Translations under genes and position numbers: made by a program
From: Actinokineospora inagensis DSM 44258
Lineage (GTDB): Bacteria > Actinomycetota > Actinomycetes > Mycobacteriales > Pseudonocardiaceae
Direction of reading: 5' to 3'
Assembly: GCF_000482865.1 (NCBI RefSeq)
Contig: NZ_KI519522.1
Span: forward strand, 38,169 to 78,049
Length of the DNA: 39,881 bases
Notes under the pieces: generated by a model
What the model was told of the DNA's origin: nothing
What the model saw: the letters and a program-made list of their open reading frames with translations, nothing else
The model's database searches: none
Shown here: one piece after another, positions 32,161-39,881 of the stretch
Layout: every line of letters begins with the position of its first letter
Numbering within the stretch: position 1 is the stretch's first letter

Positions 32161-35086
32161 GCGCGGGCCGGAAGCGCTCGCGCCACAGCCCGCGGGTCAC
32201 CCGCAGGACCGCGCGTCCCAGTCGGGTCGGACCCGGCACAGCGCCCGCTACCAACAGGCGCAGGCACCCCGCAGGACCAAGCGGTTGCCGGGGGAGGGCT
32301 CCATTCCCAGCTATACCCCGGAAATCGCCGCCCGAACCATCGACGGACACCTGCTGCGCACCGGCACCGACGTCTACGCCTGGTACCGGCTGGCGCCGCA
32401 GCGGTGGTCGTTCCGGTCCGACTCGCAGCGGCAGGACCTGATCGCCGCCATCGCGGGCCAGTACGCCGAGCTGTCCGGCCGCTGGCTGCACCTGCGGGTC
32501 ACCACCCGCCCCTACCCGATCCGGATGTGGGCCGAGGCGCACGTGCACAACGCGGTCAACCGGCTGCCGGACGTGCCGGGCGCGTTGAGCTTCGACGACT
32601 ACCTCATCGGCGAGCAGCAGCAGTTGCTCGGCCGGTCGATGGCCGAGAAAGAGGTGTACCTGGGCGTCCAGGTGCAGACCCGCAACGTGGTCGACCGGGC
32701 CGTCGAGCGCGCGGCCCCGTTGCTGCGCAAGGTTTTCCCGGACGCGGTGGACGCCGAGCTGCTGGCCGTCGAGAGCGAGGTCGAGCACCTGGACCAGGTG
32801 ATCGGCTCGGCCGGCCTGGAGGGCCGCCCGGCCACCGCCGAGGAGATGTCCTGGCTGATGCACCGGTCCTGCTCGCTGGGCCTGCCCGCGCCGCGCAACA
32901 TGCCCGCGGTGCCGGGGGCCGCGTGGGAGCCGGAGGACTTGGCGAGTTTCACCGACGCCGCCGACTTCCACCAGGACCCGTACGCCCCCACGGTCACCGT
33001 GCGCGGTCGCACCGGGTCCAACGCGGGCGTCACCCGGCACGTGACCGTGTTGACCGTGGGCATGATGCACGGTCTGCAGATCCCGGAGATCGACGACCCG
33101 TGGGTGCAGCGCAGCGACCGGCTGCCCGCCTCGGTGGAGTGGTCGGCCCGGATCTACGTGCGCAAGCCCGAAGAGGTCCAGGGCGAGCTGCAGCGGCAGA
33201 TGAACAAGGTCCGCTCGCAGGTCAAGCACTACACCGACGAGCACGAGCTGGAACCGCCGCAGTCGCTGGCCCGGCAGGCGAGCCGGGTGCTGGAGATCGA
33301 CGACGAGATGACCTCGGGCTTCACCGCGCTGGCCACCCGGGTCCGCTCGTGGTGGCGGCTGGCGATCTCCGGCCCGACCGAGCGGGACGCGCTGCGGCTG
33401 GCCCAGCAACTGCTGGACCTGTACAAGCCGAAGGTCGCCATCGAGCACCCCGAGGCGCAGTACGCGATGGCGCGCGAGTTCATCCCGGGCGAGCCGCTGG
33501 CGTCGAGCGCCTACCTGCGCCGGGGTTCGGTCATCTGGGCGGCGTCCGCGGTGCCGACGGCCACGGCCGAGGTCGGCGACCGGCGCGGCATCCTGCTCGG
33601 CGAGACCTGCACCGCGACCCGTCGCCCGGTGGCGTGGGACCCGTGGATGGCGCAGGAGATCCGGGACGGCTCCGGGCTGACCGCGATGGTCGCCGGTCTC
33701 GGTGGCGGCAAGTCCTTCCTCGGCGGCGCGGTCGTCTACAAGACGTTGCGCGCGGGCGCGCACTGGACGATCCTCGACCCGTCCGGCCCGCTGGCCCGGC
33801 TGTGCGACCTGCCCGAGCTGCGCCCGTACGCGCGGCCGATCAACCTGCTCAACGCCCAGGCGGGCATCCTCAACCCGTACCGGGTGGTCGCCGAGCCCAA
33901 GATCGACCACTTCCTCGACGACGAGGACCCGGAGCGCGCCTGGCGCCGGGAGAAGGCGTTGGCCGCCGCGACCCGCCGCCGCCTGGTGCTCGACGTGCTG
34001 ACCGGTCTGCTGCCGTACGAGGTGGCCCGGCTGCCGCAGAGCCGGATCGTGCTGCTGCGCGCGGTCCGCGCCGTCGGCGGCCGCGTCGACGCCGACCCGA
34101 GCCTGGTGTTCGACGCGTTGCGCCGTGACGCCAGCGAGCACCACGAGCACGCCGTCGTGGTCGCCGACTTCCTCGACGAGATGAAGGAGCGGATGTCGCT
34201 GCTCATCCCCGAGCGCGGCGCCGACCCGTACGACGAGCAGCGCGACGACCGGATGACCGTGCTGACCATGGCGGGCCTGACCCTGCCCAAGGACGGGGTC
34301 GGCCGCGAGCACTGGACCGACGCCGAGGCGCTCGGCGTGGAGATGCTGAACCTGGCCGCCTGGCTGACCCAGCGCTCCATCTACGACAAGCCCAAGGACA
34401 TGCGCAAGGGCGTCTGGATCGACGAGGCGTTCTTCCTGTCCGAGGTGCCGACCGGCCGGGTGCTGATGAACCGGTTCGCCCGCGACTCGCGCAAGTGGAA
34501 CGTCCGGGTGCTGCTGTCGTCGCAGATCCCGGCGGACTTCCTGAAGATCCAGGGTTTCGTGACGCTGCTGGACTCGGTGTTCATCGGCCGCCTCGACGAC
34601 GACCAGGCCCAGGCGGACGCGTTGCGGCTGCTGAAGGTCCCGGTCGGCGCGGGCTATGAGCAGGTGGTGGCGAGCCTGGGCCGCAGGCCGGGCGCGCACC
34701 GCGGCGCGACCGAGCGGGACACCTCGCCGCGCCAGTTCATCTTCGGCGACGGCGCGGGCGGGGTGGAGCGCATCCGCATCGACCTGTCCGGCGACCACCT
34801 CGACCACCTGCGCACCGTCATGGACACCACCCCCGACGCGCAGCGCGAGGTGGCCAGGACCAAGAAGGTGGAGGCGGAACTGCCCGCGCCGACCCCGCCG
34901 AGCGAGTACGAGTTCGAGCCGGTGGACGGCGCGCTGCCCACGGACGAGGAGTTCGAGCGGGCCGCCGAGTTCGAGTTGGGGCTGACCGAGGAGGACTTCG
35001 TCGGCGAGCCGGTGCCCGGTGGCGGTGGCACCGGCGGGGACGAGCCGGGCGGCGGCAAGAAGCGCGGTCGCGAGGACGCGGCATGA
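32144..35086 (+). CDS. VirB4-like type IV secretion ATPase
   Basis: 980 residues from GTG at 32144, with AGGGAGG six bases upstream. Proline/arginine-rich start, an N-terminal VirB4 domain (about 50-480), then a RecA-like ATPase with Walker A GLGGGKS (518-524), Walker B VWIDEAFF (from about 757) and LLSSQIPADFLKIQGF typical of VirB4/TraC. The C-terminal ~80 residues are acidic and end in a Gly/Lys tail. The protein would power assembly or transport at the membrane. The TGA overlaps the ATG of a 34-codon frame as ATGA. Intact, with no frameshift seen. Confidence 0.9.
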   Translation: MFGRRKRGPEALAPQPAGHPQDRASQSGRTRHSARYQQAQAPRRTKRLPGEGSIPSYTPEIAARTIDGHLLRTGTDVYAWYRLAPQRWSFRSDSQRQDLIAAIAGQYAELSGRWLHLRVTTRPYPIRMWAEAHVHNAVNRLPDVPGALSFDDYLIGEQQQLLGRSMAEKEVYLGVQVQTRNVVDRAVERAAPLLRKVFPDAVDAELLAVESEVEHLDQVIGSAGLEGRPATAEEMSWLMHRSCSLGLPAPRNMPAVPGAAWEPEDLASFTDAADFHQDPYAPTVTVRGRTGSNAGVTRHVTVLTVGMMHGLQIPEIDDPWVQRSDRLPASVEWSARIYVRKPEEVQGELQRQMNKVRSQVKHYTDEHELEPPQSLARQASRVLEIDDEMTSGFTALATRVRSWWRLAISGPTERDALRLAQQLLDLYKPKVAIEHPEAQYAMAREFIPGEPLASSAYLRRGSVIWAASAVPTATAEVGDRRGILLGETCTATRRPVAWDPWMAQEIRDGSGLTAMVAGLGGGKSFLGGAVVYKTLRAGAHWTILDPSGPLARLCDLPELRPYARPINLLNAQAGILNPYRVVAEPKIDHFLDDEDPERAWRREKALAAATRRRLVLDVLTGLLPYEVARLPQSRIVLLRAVRAVGGRVDADPSLVFDALRRDASEHHEHAVVVADFLDEMKERMSLLIPERGADPYDEQRDDRMTVLTMAGLTLPKDGVGREHWTDAEALGVEMLNLAAWLTQRSIYDKPKDMRKGVWIDEAFFLSEVPTGRVLMNRFARDSRKWNVRVLLSSQIPADFLKIQGFVTLLDSVFIGRLDDDQAQADALRLLKVPVGAGYEQVVASLGRRPGAHRGATERDTSPRQFIFGDGAGGVERIRIDLSGDHLDHLRTVMDTTPDAQREVARTKKVEAELPAPTPPSEYEFEPVDGALPTDEEFERAAEFELGLTEEDFVGEPVPGGGGTGGDEPGGGKKRGREDAA

Positions 35087-35187
35087 CCCGGCGCGCGGAC
35101 CCGGTCCGCGGTCCGGAGCGGTTGACTGAGTTGATCAAGATGGTGCCCGTTGCCCCGAGCCAAGCGAGGTTGGTGGACGTCACATGA
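35083..35187 (+). CDS. Possible 34-residue microprotein linking virB4-like and virB6-like genes
   Basis: The frame starts with ATG at 35083, which overlaps the upstream TGA as ATGA, and stops with TGA at 35185-35187, overlapping the next gene's ATG as ATGA. It therefore fills the gap between two operon genes exactly. The peptide begins MTRRADPVRGPERLTELIK and has a possible short amphipathic helix; no membrane segment or known family. It may be a real small subunit or merely a frame that carries ribosomes across the gap. Codon use is less strongly GC3-biased than in the neighbours. Confidence 0.5.
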   Translation: MTRRADPVRGPERLTELIKMVPVAPSQARLVDVT

Positions 35188-37220
35188 TCACGCTCCTGGT
35201 GCTGGCCGCCGCCACGCTGCTGCTCGCGGCGCGGCGGCGGCGCAGACGGCAGGGTTTCGCCCTGACCAAGCGCGGCTGGTCGATGCTCGCCGTCGTCGGG
35301 GTGCTCGTCTTCCAGGCCGCGATCGGCAGCCCCGCGTTCGCCCAGACCGCGAACGACTCCTGCGTGCCGAACCCGGAACGCCCCGGCGCGGGCATGGTCG
35401 GCGCGATCGACCCGCCGCAGGGCAACGGCGAGGCCGACTCGCCGTACCTGATCTACGGGTACGCGGGCATGGAGTGGAACGTCTACAACGAGTCCTGCGG
35501 CGGCATCGTGCCCGCGGGCGTCACCGACCCGGGTGCCACGATCGACAACTGGGCGGGCAACGAGATGTTCAACATGGCGAAGAACATCGTCGGCGCCACG
35601 AACTCGTTGCACTACACGCTGATGACCGGCGGCGTCCTCGGTGGGCTCAACGACCAGATCGGCAAGGCGGCCGACTCGGTCTTCAACAACATCTACACCC
35701 AACTGTTCTCCATCTTCGCGCTGCTGCTGGCGATCCTGCTGTTCCGGCAGATCTGGAAGGGCGACCTCGCCACGGTCAGCAAACGCGCGCTGTTCGCGTT
35801 CGGCGGCATGTGGCTGGCCGCTTCGTCGGCGGTGCTGGTGGCCAACTACGACCACATCGACGACCTGATCGTGCGCACCACCACCGGCATCCAGGCCGGG
35901 TTCGTCGACCCGGACGAGGACCGGGTCGTCCGGCACATCCTGCCGACCGACCTGCACAACAAGGTCGTCTACGAGAACTGGCTGCGCGGCGAGTTCGGCA
36001 GCCCGGACTCCCCGCAGGCCCGCGACTTCGGCCGCAAGCTGCTCGACGCGCAGGCGTGGACCCGCGACGACCTGGTGTCCGGCCGGGACGCCGACAACGC
36101 TGCCGAGCAGGCGAAGAAGAACGAGTACAAGACGATCGCCACCCAGCTCGGCCCGGCCACCGACTACTTCAAGGGCACCGGCGGCTCCCGCACCGGCGCC
36201 GGGGTGCTCGCCCTGTTCCAGGCCATCGTGTACTCGCTGTTCCAGTTGTTCGCGAAGCTCGCCGTGTTGCTGGCCCAGTTGTTGCTGCGCATCCTCGCGC
36301 TGACCGCCCCGGTGATCGGCCTGGTCGCGTTGCTGCACCACGACATCCTGCGCAAGGTCGGCCGTGCGGTCGGCGCCGTCGTGCTCAACGTGCTGGTGCT
36401 GGCCATGCTCGCGGGCATCCACTTCAAGTTCCTGCAGTTGATCTTCTCCCCGGCCGCGAAGCTGTCGCTGCTGACCCAGATGCTGCTCGCCGCCATCGTC
36501 ACCCTGGTGTTCTTCCTGGTCGGCCGCCCCACCCGGCGGATGTGGCAGATGCTGGAGCTCTCCGTCGGCGCCGCGGGCGGGTCGATGCCCGCCGCCGGGT
36601 CCGGGATCTTCTCCCGGTTCCGGCGCAACAAGCACCAGGGCCCGACCCCGCAGGACGAGTTCTGGGAGCACGTGCGCGAGGACGAGTCCGCCGAGACCGC
36701 CGCCGCGAACGCGCTCACCCGCTCCGGCGGGCGCAGGCCGCGGCCGGAGGCCAGCAACCCGATCACCGTGCACGCCGAGCGGATGGACATCCGGCGCTCC
36801 CGGGCCAACATCGGCGGCCCCCGACCGAGCATCGAGTCCGCGGGTCCCGGCACCCAGATCGAGGGCGAGGTCGTGCTCAACAACCTCCCCGGCCGCGGCG
36901 GCCCCACCCGGCTGTCCATCGGCGAGAGCCGCGCCAGCCGCGTCATCGACACCGCCCCGGTCGCCGACCGGGGCTGGGACCGCGGCGAGGACGCCGTCGT
37001 CATCCCGTCCATGGTGCCCAGCAGGCGCGGCGAGTTCGAGACCCCGGTCGAGGTCCAGCCGACCCCGACCCCGCGGGTGGCCGACGTCGAGATGGTCGCG
37101 GGCAGGCCGGTGCACGTGGTCTACCGGCCGTCACGCGGCCTCGAGGTCGCCGACAACGCCCCGCGCAGGCGGATGCCGCTGCACGACGGCCCCCGCGAGA
37201 CCGACTCCGTGGTGAGGTGA
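35184..37220 (+). CDS. VirB6/TrbL-like polytopic membrane protein
   Basis: 678 residues. Two N-terminal hydrophobic segments (about 2-15 and 33-52, the latter ending in AFA-QTA like a signal cleavage site) precede an extracytoplasmic domain with two cysteines (about 53-165). Helices follow at about 170-190 and 205-222, then a cluster of roughly five between about 340 and 450. The C-terminal ~220 residues are hydrophilic, disordered-looking and Pro/Arg-rich. The layout fits the VirB6/TrbL channel component of type IV systems. It is ATGA-coupled to the tiny upstream frame and lies four bases before the next gene. Confidence 0.8.
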   Translation: MITLLVLAAATLLLAARRRRRRQGFALTKRGWSMLAVVGVLVFQAAIGSPAFAQTANDSCVPNPERPGAGMVGAIDPPQGNGEADSPYLIYGYAGMEWNVYNESCGGIVPAGVTDPGATIDNWAGNEMFNMAKNIVGATNSLHYTLMTGGVLGGLNDQIGKAADSVFNNIYTQLFSIFALLLAILLFRQIWKGDLATVSKRALFAFGGMWLAASSAVLVANYDHIDDLIVRTTTGIQAGFVDPDEDRVVRHILPTDLHNKVVYENWLRGEFGSPDSPQARDFGRKLLDAQAWTRDDLVSGRDADNAAEQAKKNEYKTIATQLGPATDYFKGTGGSRTGAGVLALFQAIVYSLFQLFAKLAVLLAQLLLRILALTAPVIGLVALLHHDILRKVGRAVGAVVLNVLVLAMLAGIHFKFLQLIFSPAAKLSLLTQMLLAAIVTLVFFLVGRPTRRMWQMLELSVGAAGGSMPAAGSGIFSRFRRNKHQGPTPQDEFWEHVREDESAETAAANALTRSGGRRPRPEASNPITVHAERMDIRRSRANIGGPRPSIESAGPGTQIEGEVVLNNLPGRGGPTRLSIGESRASRVIDTAPVADRGWDRGEDAVVIPSMVPSRRGEFETPVEVQPTPTPRVADVEMVAGRPVHVVYRPSRGLEVADNAPRRRMPLHDGPRETDSVVR

Positions 37221-37224
37221 CCCC

Positions 37225-37845
37225 GTGCCGATCCGCACCAACCGCGGCCGCGCCGCGGTGTACCGGAAGCTGTGGGGGTGGCCGCTGCGCTCACCCCGGC
37301 ACTTAGGGGTGGCGGTGTTCGTGGCCGCGCTCGTGTTGACCGCCGGGGGCGTCATCGTCCCGAAACTGATCGGCCCCCGCGGCGCCAACGTCACCGCGGC
37401 CGCGGCGCCGTCGATCTCGGCGACGCCCACCACCAAACCCGGGCAGGTCCCCGACGGCGGTCTCGGCGCGCAGACCACCACCAGCGCGCTCCCCACCCGG
37501 CTCACCGCCACCCCGACCCCGACCACCACGTCCGCGTCACCGCAGGCGCTCGACACCGTCTCCAAGTGGGCGGAGCGCTGGGTCGACCACCCGGCGGGCA
37601 TCACCGCGAAGGACTGGCTGGACCGGCTGCGGCCGTTCACCACCGAGGAGTACATCGGCGTCATGGCGACGATCGACCCGGCGAACATCCCGGCCACCAA
37701 GGTGACCGGGCCGGTGCGCGCCGGGGTCGCCTCCGCCAAGTCGGTCGACGTCGAGGTCCCCACCGACAGCGGCACCCTGCACGTCACCGTGATCGACACC
37801 GGCAAGGGCTGGAAGGTCGCCGACTACCAGCAGGCCACCGGATGA
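37225..37845 (+). CDS. VirB8/TcpC-like bitopic membrane protein
   Basis: 206 residues from GTG at 37225. Short cytoplasmic start, one membrane helix (about 27-49), then a Thr/Pro/Ala-rich spacer (about 60-105). The compact outer domain (about 108-206) has the alternating helix/strand pattern of NTF2-like VirB8/TcpC domains, ending with LHVTVIDTGKGWKVADY. Position in the operon supports a VirB8-like role, but the family call rests on layout rather than signature motifs. Its stop overlaps the next ATG as ATGA. Confidence 0.65.
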   Translation: MPIRTNRGRAAVYRKLWGWPLRSPRHLGVAVFVAALVLTAGGVIVPKLIGPRGANVTAAAAPSISATPTTKPGQVPDGGLGAQTTTSALPTRLTATPTPTTTSASPQALDTVSKWAERWVDHPAGITAKDWLDRLRPFTTEEYIGVMATIDPANIPATKVTGPVRAGVASAKSVDVEVPTDSGTLHVTVIDTGKGWKVADYQQATG

Positions 37846-38849
37846 AGACCTTCCTGATCATCGGCACGGTGGTGGTCGCGGTGTTCACCACCGTGATCAG
37901 CACCGGCGCGGTCACCCAGGTCGTGCAGCAGGACCAGGCCGCCGAGGCGCAGGCGGCCGGGTTGTCCAACTGCAACGCCGCGCTCGGTCCGGCCAGCACC
38001 GGCCCGGCGGGTTCCGGCGCCGCCGACGCCGCCGCGCTCAACGAGGAGCAGCGCGGCATCGTCGCCCTGATCATCAGCATCGGCAAGCAGCGCAGCCTGA
38101 ACTCGCGCGCCTGGCAGGTCGCGATCCAGGCTGGCATGACCGAGTCGACCCTGCGCAACATCGACTACGGCGACCGCGACTCGGTCGGCATCTTCCAGAT
38201 GCGCCCCTCGATGGGCTGGGGTTCGCTCGCGGAGCTGCAGAACCCCACCTACGAGATCAACAAGTTCTACGACGTGCTGTTGGCGGTGCCCGGCTGGGAC
38301 ACCCAACGCCCCGGCGACTCCGCCCAGGACGTCGAGCGGTCCGCGTTCCCCGACCGCTACCACCGCTGGGAAGCGATGGCGGCCACGCTCATCGGCCAAC
38401 TCGGCCAGGTGTCGAACTTCACCGGCTGCGGCTCCGGCTTCGGCAACCTGCTGCCCGCCCCCACCCAGGCCGCGGGCACCGCGTTGAAGTTCGCGCTCGG
38501 CCAGCAGGGCAAGCCGTACGTGTGGGGCGCCCCCACCGACCAGCAGGACTCGTACGACTGCTCCAGCCTGATGCTGCAGTCGTACCGGACCGGCGGCGTC
38601 GACCTGCCCCGCACGTCCCGCGAGCAGTACCGCGCGGGCGCCCTGCTGCCCGTCGAGCAGGCCCAGCCGGGTGACCTGCTGTTCTGGGCGTACGACACGG
38701 CCAACCCGGCCACCATCCACCACGTCGCCATGTACCTGGGCGACGGCAAGATCGTGGAGGCCCAGCAGACCGGCGTACCCGTGCACATCCGCCCGGTCTC
38801 CTGGACCGAGGCGGAACTGATGCACCAGGCCGTGCGGCCGGGTGTCTAG
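37842..38849 (+). CDS. NlpC/P60 peptidoglycan hydrolase with N-terminal lysozyme-like domain
   Basis: 335 residues. An uncleaved signal/anchor helix (about 3-25) precedes a transglycosylase-like region with QAGMTESTLRNIDYGDRDSVGIFQMRPSMGWG (about 100-130), common in actinobacterial wall enzymes. A C-terminal NlpC/P60 domain carries the catalytic Cys240 in YDCSSL and His293/294 in HHVAMYLGDG. Together they could open peptidoglycan locally for a secretion channel, like VirB1 or the two-domain CwlT/TcpG-type hydrolases of Gram-positive conjugation systems. ATG at 37842 overlaps the upstream stop as ATGA. Confidence 0.9.
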   Translation: MKTFLIIGTVVVAVFTTVISTGAVTQVVQQDQAAEAQAAGLSNCNAALGPASTGPAGSGAADAAALNEEQRGIVALIISIGKQRSLNSRAWQVAIQAGMTESTLRNIDYGDRDSVGIFQMRPSMGWGSLAELQNPTYEINKFYDVLLAVPGWDTQRPGDSAQDVERSAFPDRYHRWEAMAATLIGQLGQVSNFTGCGSGFGNLLPAPTQAAGTALKFALGQQGKPYVWGAPTDQQDSYDCSSLMLQSYRTGGVDLPRTSREQYRAGALLPVEQAQPGDLLFWAYDTANPATIHHVAMYLGDGKIVEAQQTGVPVHIRPVSWTEAELMHQAVRPGV

Positions 38850-38862
38850 GAGGCGAGCGCTT

Positions 38863-39345
38863 GTGAACATGTACCCCCCGGGCCCCATCCCCCGGCACCC
38901 CGGCCCCCCCGCCTCCGGCGCCCCCGTCCGCGACGCGCTGAACACGGCCGCCCGCCCCGGCGTCACCGAGGGCTACGTGGTGCTGCCCCGCTCCCTGGCC
39001 GAGGCCATGCCGCTGCCCTGGCAGCAGCACATGGTCCACCTCCTCAACGAGTTCCACCAGGTCTACGCCCACCTCGACTGGCCCGAATACCGCGTCATCC
39101 CCTCCCGCCGCGAACGCCTGGTGGATTTGGACGAAGACCAACTCGCCGAAGTCGGCTGCATGGTGGAGATAGACACCGACGGCGAACTCGTCTACCGCGA
39201 ACGCAACGGCCGCCGCATCGAGAACCCGGAACGCCAAGAAGTCCTGGTCTCCTGCCTCGACCCGATCCCCAGCCAGCACCACAACGCCAACCAGGACACC
39301 CCACCGCGCGGCTTCCCCGTGCAACAAGCCCCCACGTGGGGTTAG
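38863..39345 (+). CDS. Conserved-looking hypothetical protein at the end of the T4SS-like operon
   Basis: 160 residues; not recognised. GTG at 38863 is chosen because AGGAGG lies nine bases upstream; ATG at 38869 is an alternative. The N-terminal 35 residues are Pro/Gly-rich. A compact middle (VTEGYVVLPRSLAEAMPLPWQQHMVHLLNEFHQVYAHLDW and YRVIPSRRERLVDLDEDQLAE) looks folded. No signal peptide or membrane helix, so it should be cytoplasmic. It lies 13 bases behind the hydrolase gene and is probably cotranscribed. A partner or regulator of the secretion machinery is a guess from position only. Confidence 0.75.
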   Translation: MNMYPPGPIPRHPGPPASGAPVRDALNTAARPGVTEGYVVLPRSLAEAMPLPWQQHMVHLLNEFHQVYAHLDWPEYRVIPSRRERLVDLDEDQLAEVGCMVEIDTDGELVYRERNGRRIENPERQEVLVSCLDPIPSQHHNANQDTPPRGFPVQQAPTWG

Positions 39346-39354
39346 CTGATCCAC

Positions 39355-39564
39355 ATGGCCACCCAAGACCCCCAACCCGACCCCGGCTGGTACTACAACA
39401 CCCGCACCAACCAGGTCGAACACGGCACCCGCTCCCGCTCCGTCGACCTCCTCGGCCCCTACCCCGACCGAGCCACCGCCGAACAAGCCCTCGACATCGC
39501 CCGCGCCCGCACCAAAGCCGCCGACGAAGCCGACAAATCCTGGAACTCCGACAACGACGACTAA
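39355..39564 (+). CDS. Small SPOR-like protein
   Basis: 69 residues, ATG at 39355. WYYNTRTNQVEHGTRSRSVDLLGPYPDR, followed by the helix ATAEQALDIARARTKAADEAD, matches small actinobacterial proteins annotated as SPOR-domain-like, which share a W-Y/F-N-x-x-T-x-x-V-E pattern and a G-P-Y-x-x-R-x-x-A-E core. The true function is unknown and the SPOR label is weak. It starts nine bases after the previous stop and may be part of the same transcript. Confidence 0.75.
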   Translation: MATQDPQPDPGWYYNTRTNQVEHGTRSRSVDLLGPYPDRATAEQALDIARARTKAADEADKSWNSDNDD

Positions 39565-39881
39565 CTCCCCACCCCAGGTCGCCGTGCGAGAACGCCTCAC
39601 CACATTCCCCACCGCGCCCCAACCCCACACCTATCGACGAAACCGCACCCGCACCGCACGCCCCAAAACCCACGCCTCATCGACGAAGCGCAAACCCGCA
39701 CCGCACGCCACAAAACCGCCCCCAATATCGACGAAGCCCACGAACCTGCGCCGCGCGCCTCGGGACCCGCCGATCCCAACCGCCCGTTGTGGTGAAGTTG
39801 TTTTGTTTGGGGGGAGCGGTGGCCTAAGCCGGCCGGCGGGTAAGGCCACGCTTTCCAGTGGCCCCGCCTTTTAGCCTTACC
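39565..39881. repeat. Terminal non-coding region with 46-48-bp direct repeats
   Basis: Three imperfect copies of a 46-48-base unit are marked by ATCGACGAA at 39633, 39679 and 39727, each followed by a CGCACCGCACGCC-like stretch. From about 39790 the composition changes (GTTGTTTTGTTTGGGGGG). Frames across this region look low-complexity. No gene is supported. Confidence 0.65.
39839..39881. other. Nested inverted repeats at the window edge
   Basis: GGTAAGGC (39839-39846) is repeated inverted as GCCTTACC (39874-39881). Inside lies a stem GGCCAC (39844-39849)/GTGGCC (39858-39863) with CCGCCTTTT after it. This may be a terminator with a short T-run or the start of a structured RNA or element that continues beyond the window. 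Confidence 0.45.

Noticed and set aside
32138..34807. 889-codon minus-strand frame opposite the VirB4-like gene
   Set aside because: Shadow of the third-position GC bias of the ATPase gene; no family features. The same reasoning applies to 34818-37115, 10051-12534 and 6592-8085 on the minus strand.

Overview
The window is about 40 kb of very GC-rich actinobacterial chromosome. Almost every real gene ends its codons in G or C, GTG starts are common, and stop/start overlaps of the ATGA or GTGA type are frequent. Several genes begin directly behind a TANNNT -10 box, so they are probably leaderless. Family content and gene order (NudC, SURF1-PtpA-CobC-Nif3-RNaseH/PGM, CobD) suggest a filamentous Pseudonocardiaceae-like actinomycete. 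The genus cannot be fixed by eye.

Layout. 1-820: non-coding tandem repeats with paired DnaA-box-like motifs and an 11-copy hexanucleotide. 821-6692: cell-envelope genes (K+ channel with RCK domain, small membrane protein, membrane-anchored zinc metallopeptidase, DUF2207 membrane protein, LPxTG surface protein). 6772-9849: an M16 peptidase pair, active then inactive subunit, pushed apart by tandem palindromic repeats. 10066-11028: nudC. 11025-13680: a gluconate module (permease, gluconokinase, divergent FCD-type GntR regulator). 13681-14184: degenerate C-rich repeats.

14185-22228: a four-gene Wadjet-type anti-plasmid SMC system of the TIGR02677/02678/02680/02679 kind. jetA-jetB-jetC form a coupled minus-strand operon. 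The jetD-like nuclease gene is turned round and faces jetC, and its Toprim ENP-like motif reads TSP. This is the most unusual locus in the window.

22330-29599: a housekeeping block like the M. tuberculosis cobD/SURF1/ptpA/cobC/Nif3/zinc-ribbon/RNaseH-PGM region as I recall it. Here it carries a fructosamine-kinase-family gene overlapping the low-molecular-weight phosphatase gene, a likely protein-deglycation pair. 29610-30294: an FMN reductase preceded by a 25-codon cysteine-containing leader peptide (RRRHVDFLLLAGGGCSR end) typical of actinobacterial sulfur genes. 30389-30781: the RNase P RNA gene.

31319-39345: a compact operon resembling the inner-membrane core of a type IV secretion system (pilin-like, VirB3/PrgI-like, VirB4 ATPase, a possible 34-residue microprotein, VirB6-like, VirB8-like, NlpC/P60 hydrolase, unknown protein). 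No relaxase or coupling ATPase is seen in the window. A small SPOR-like protein and another set of short repeats close the window. No tRNA, CRISPR array, insertion sequence or transposase was seen.
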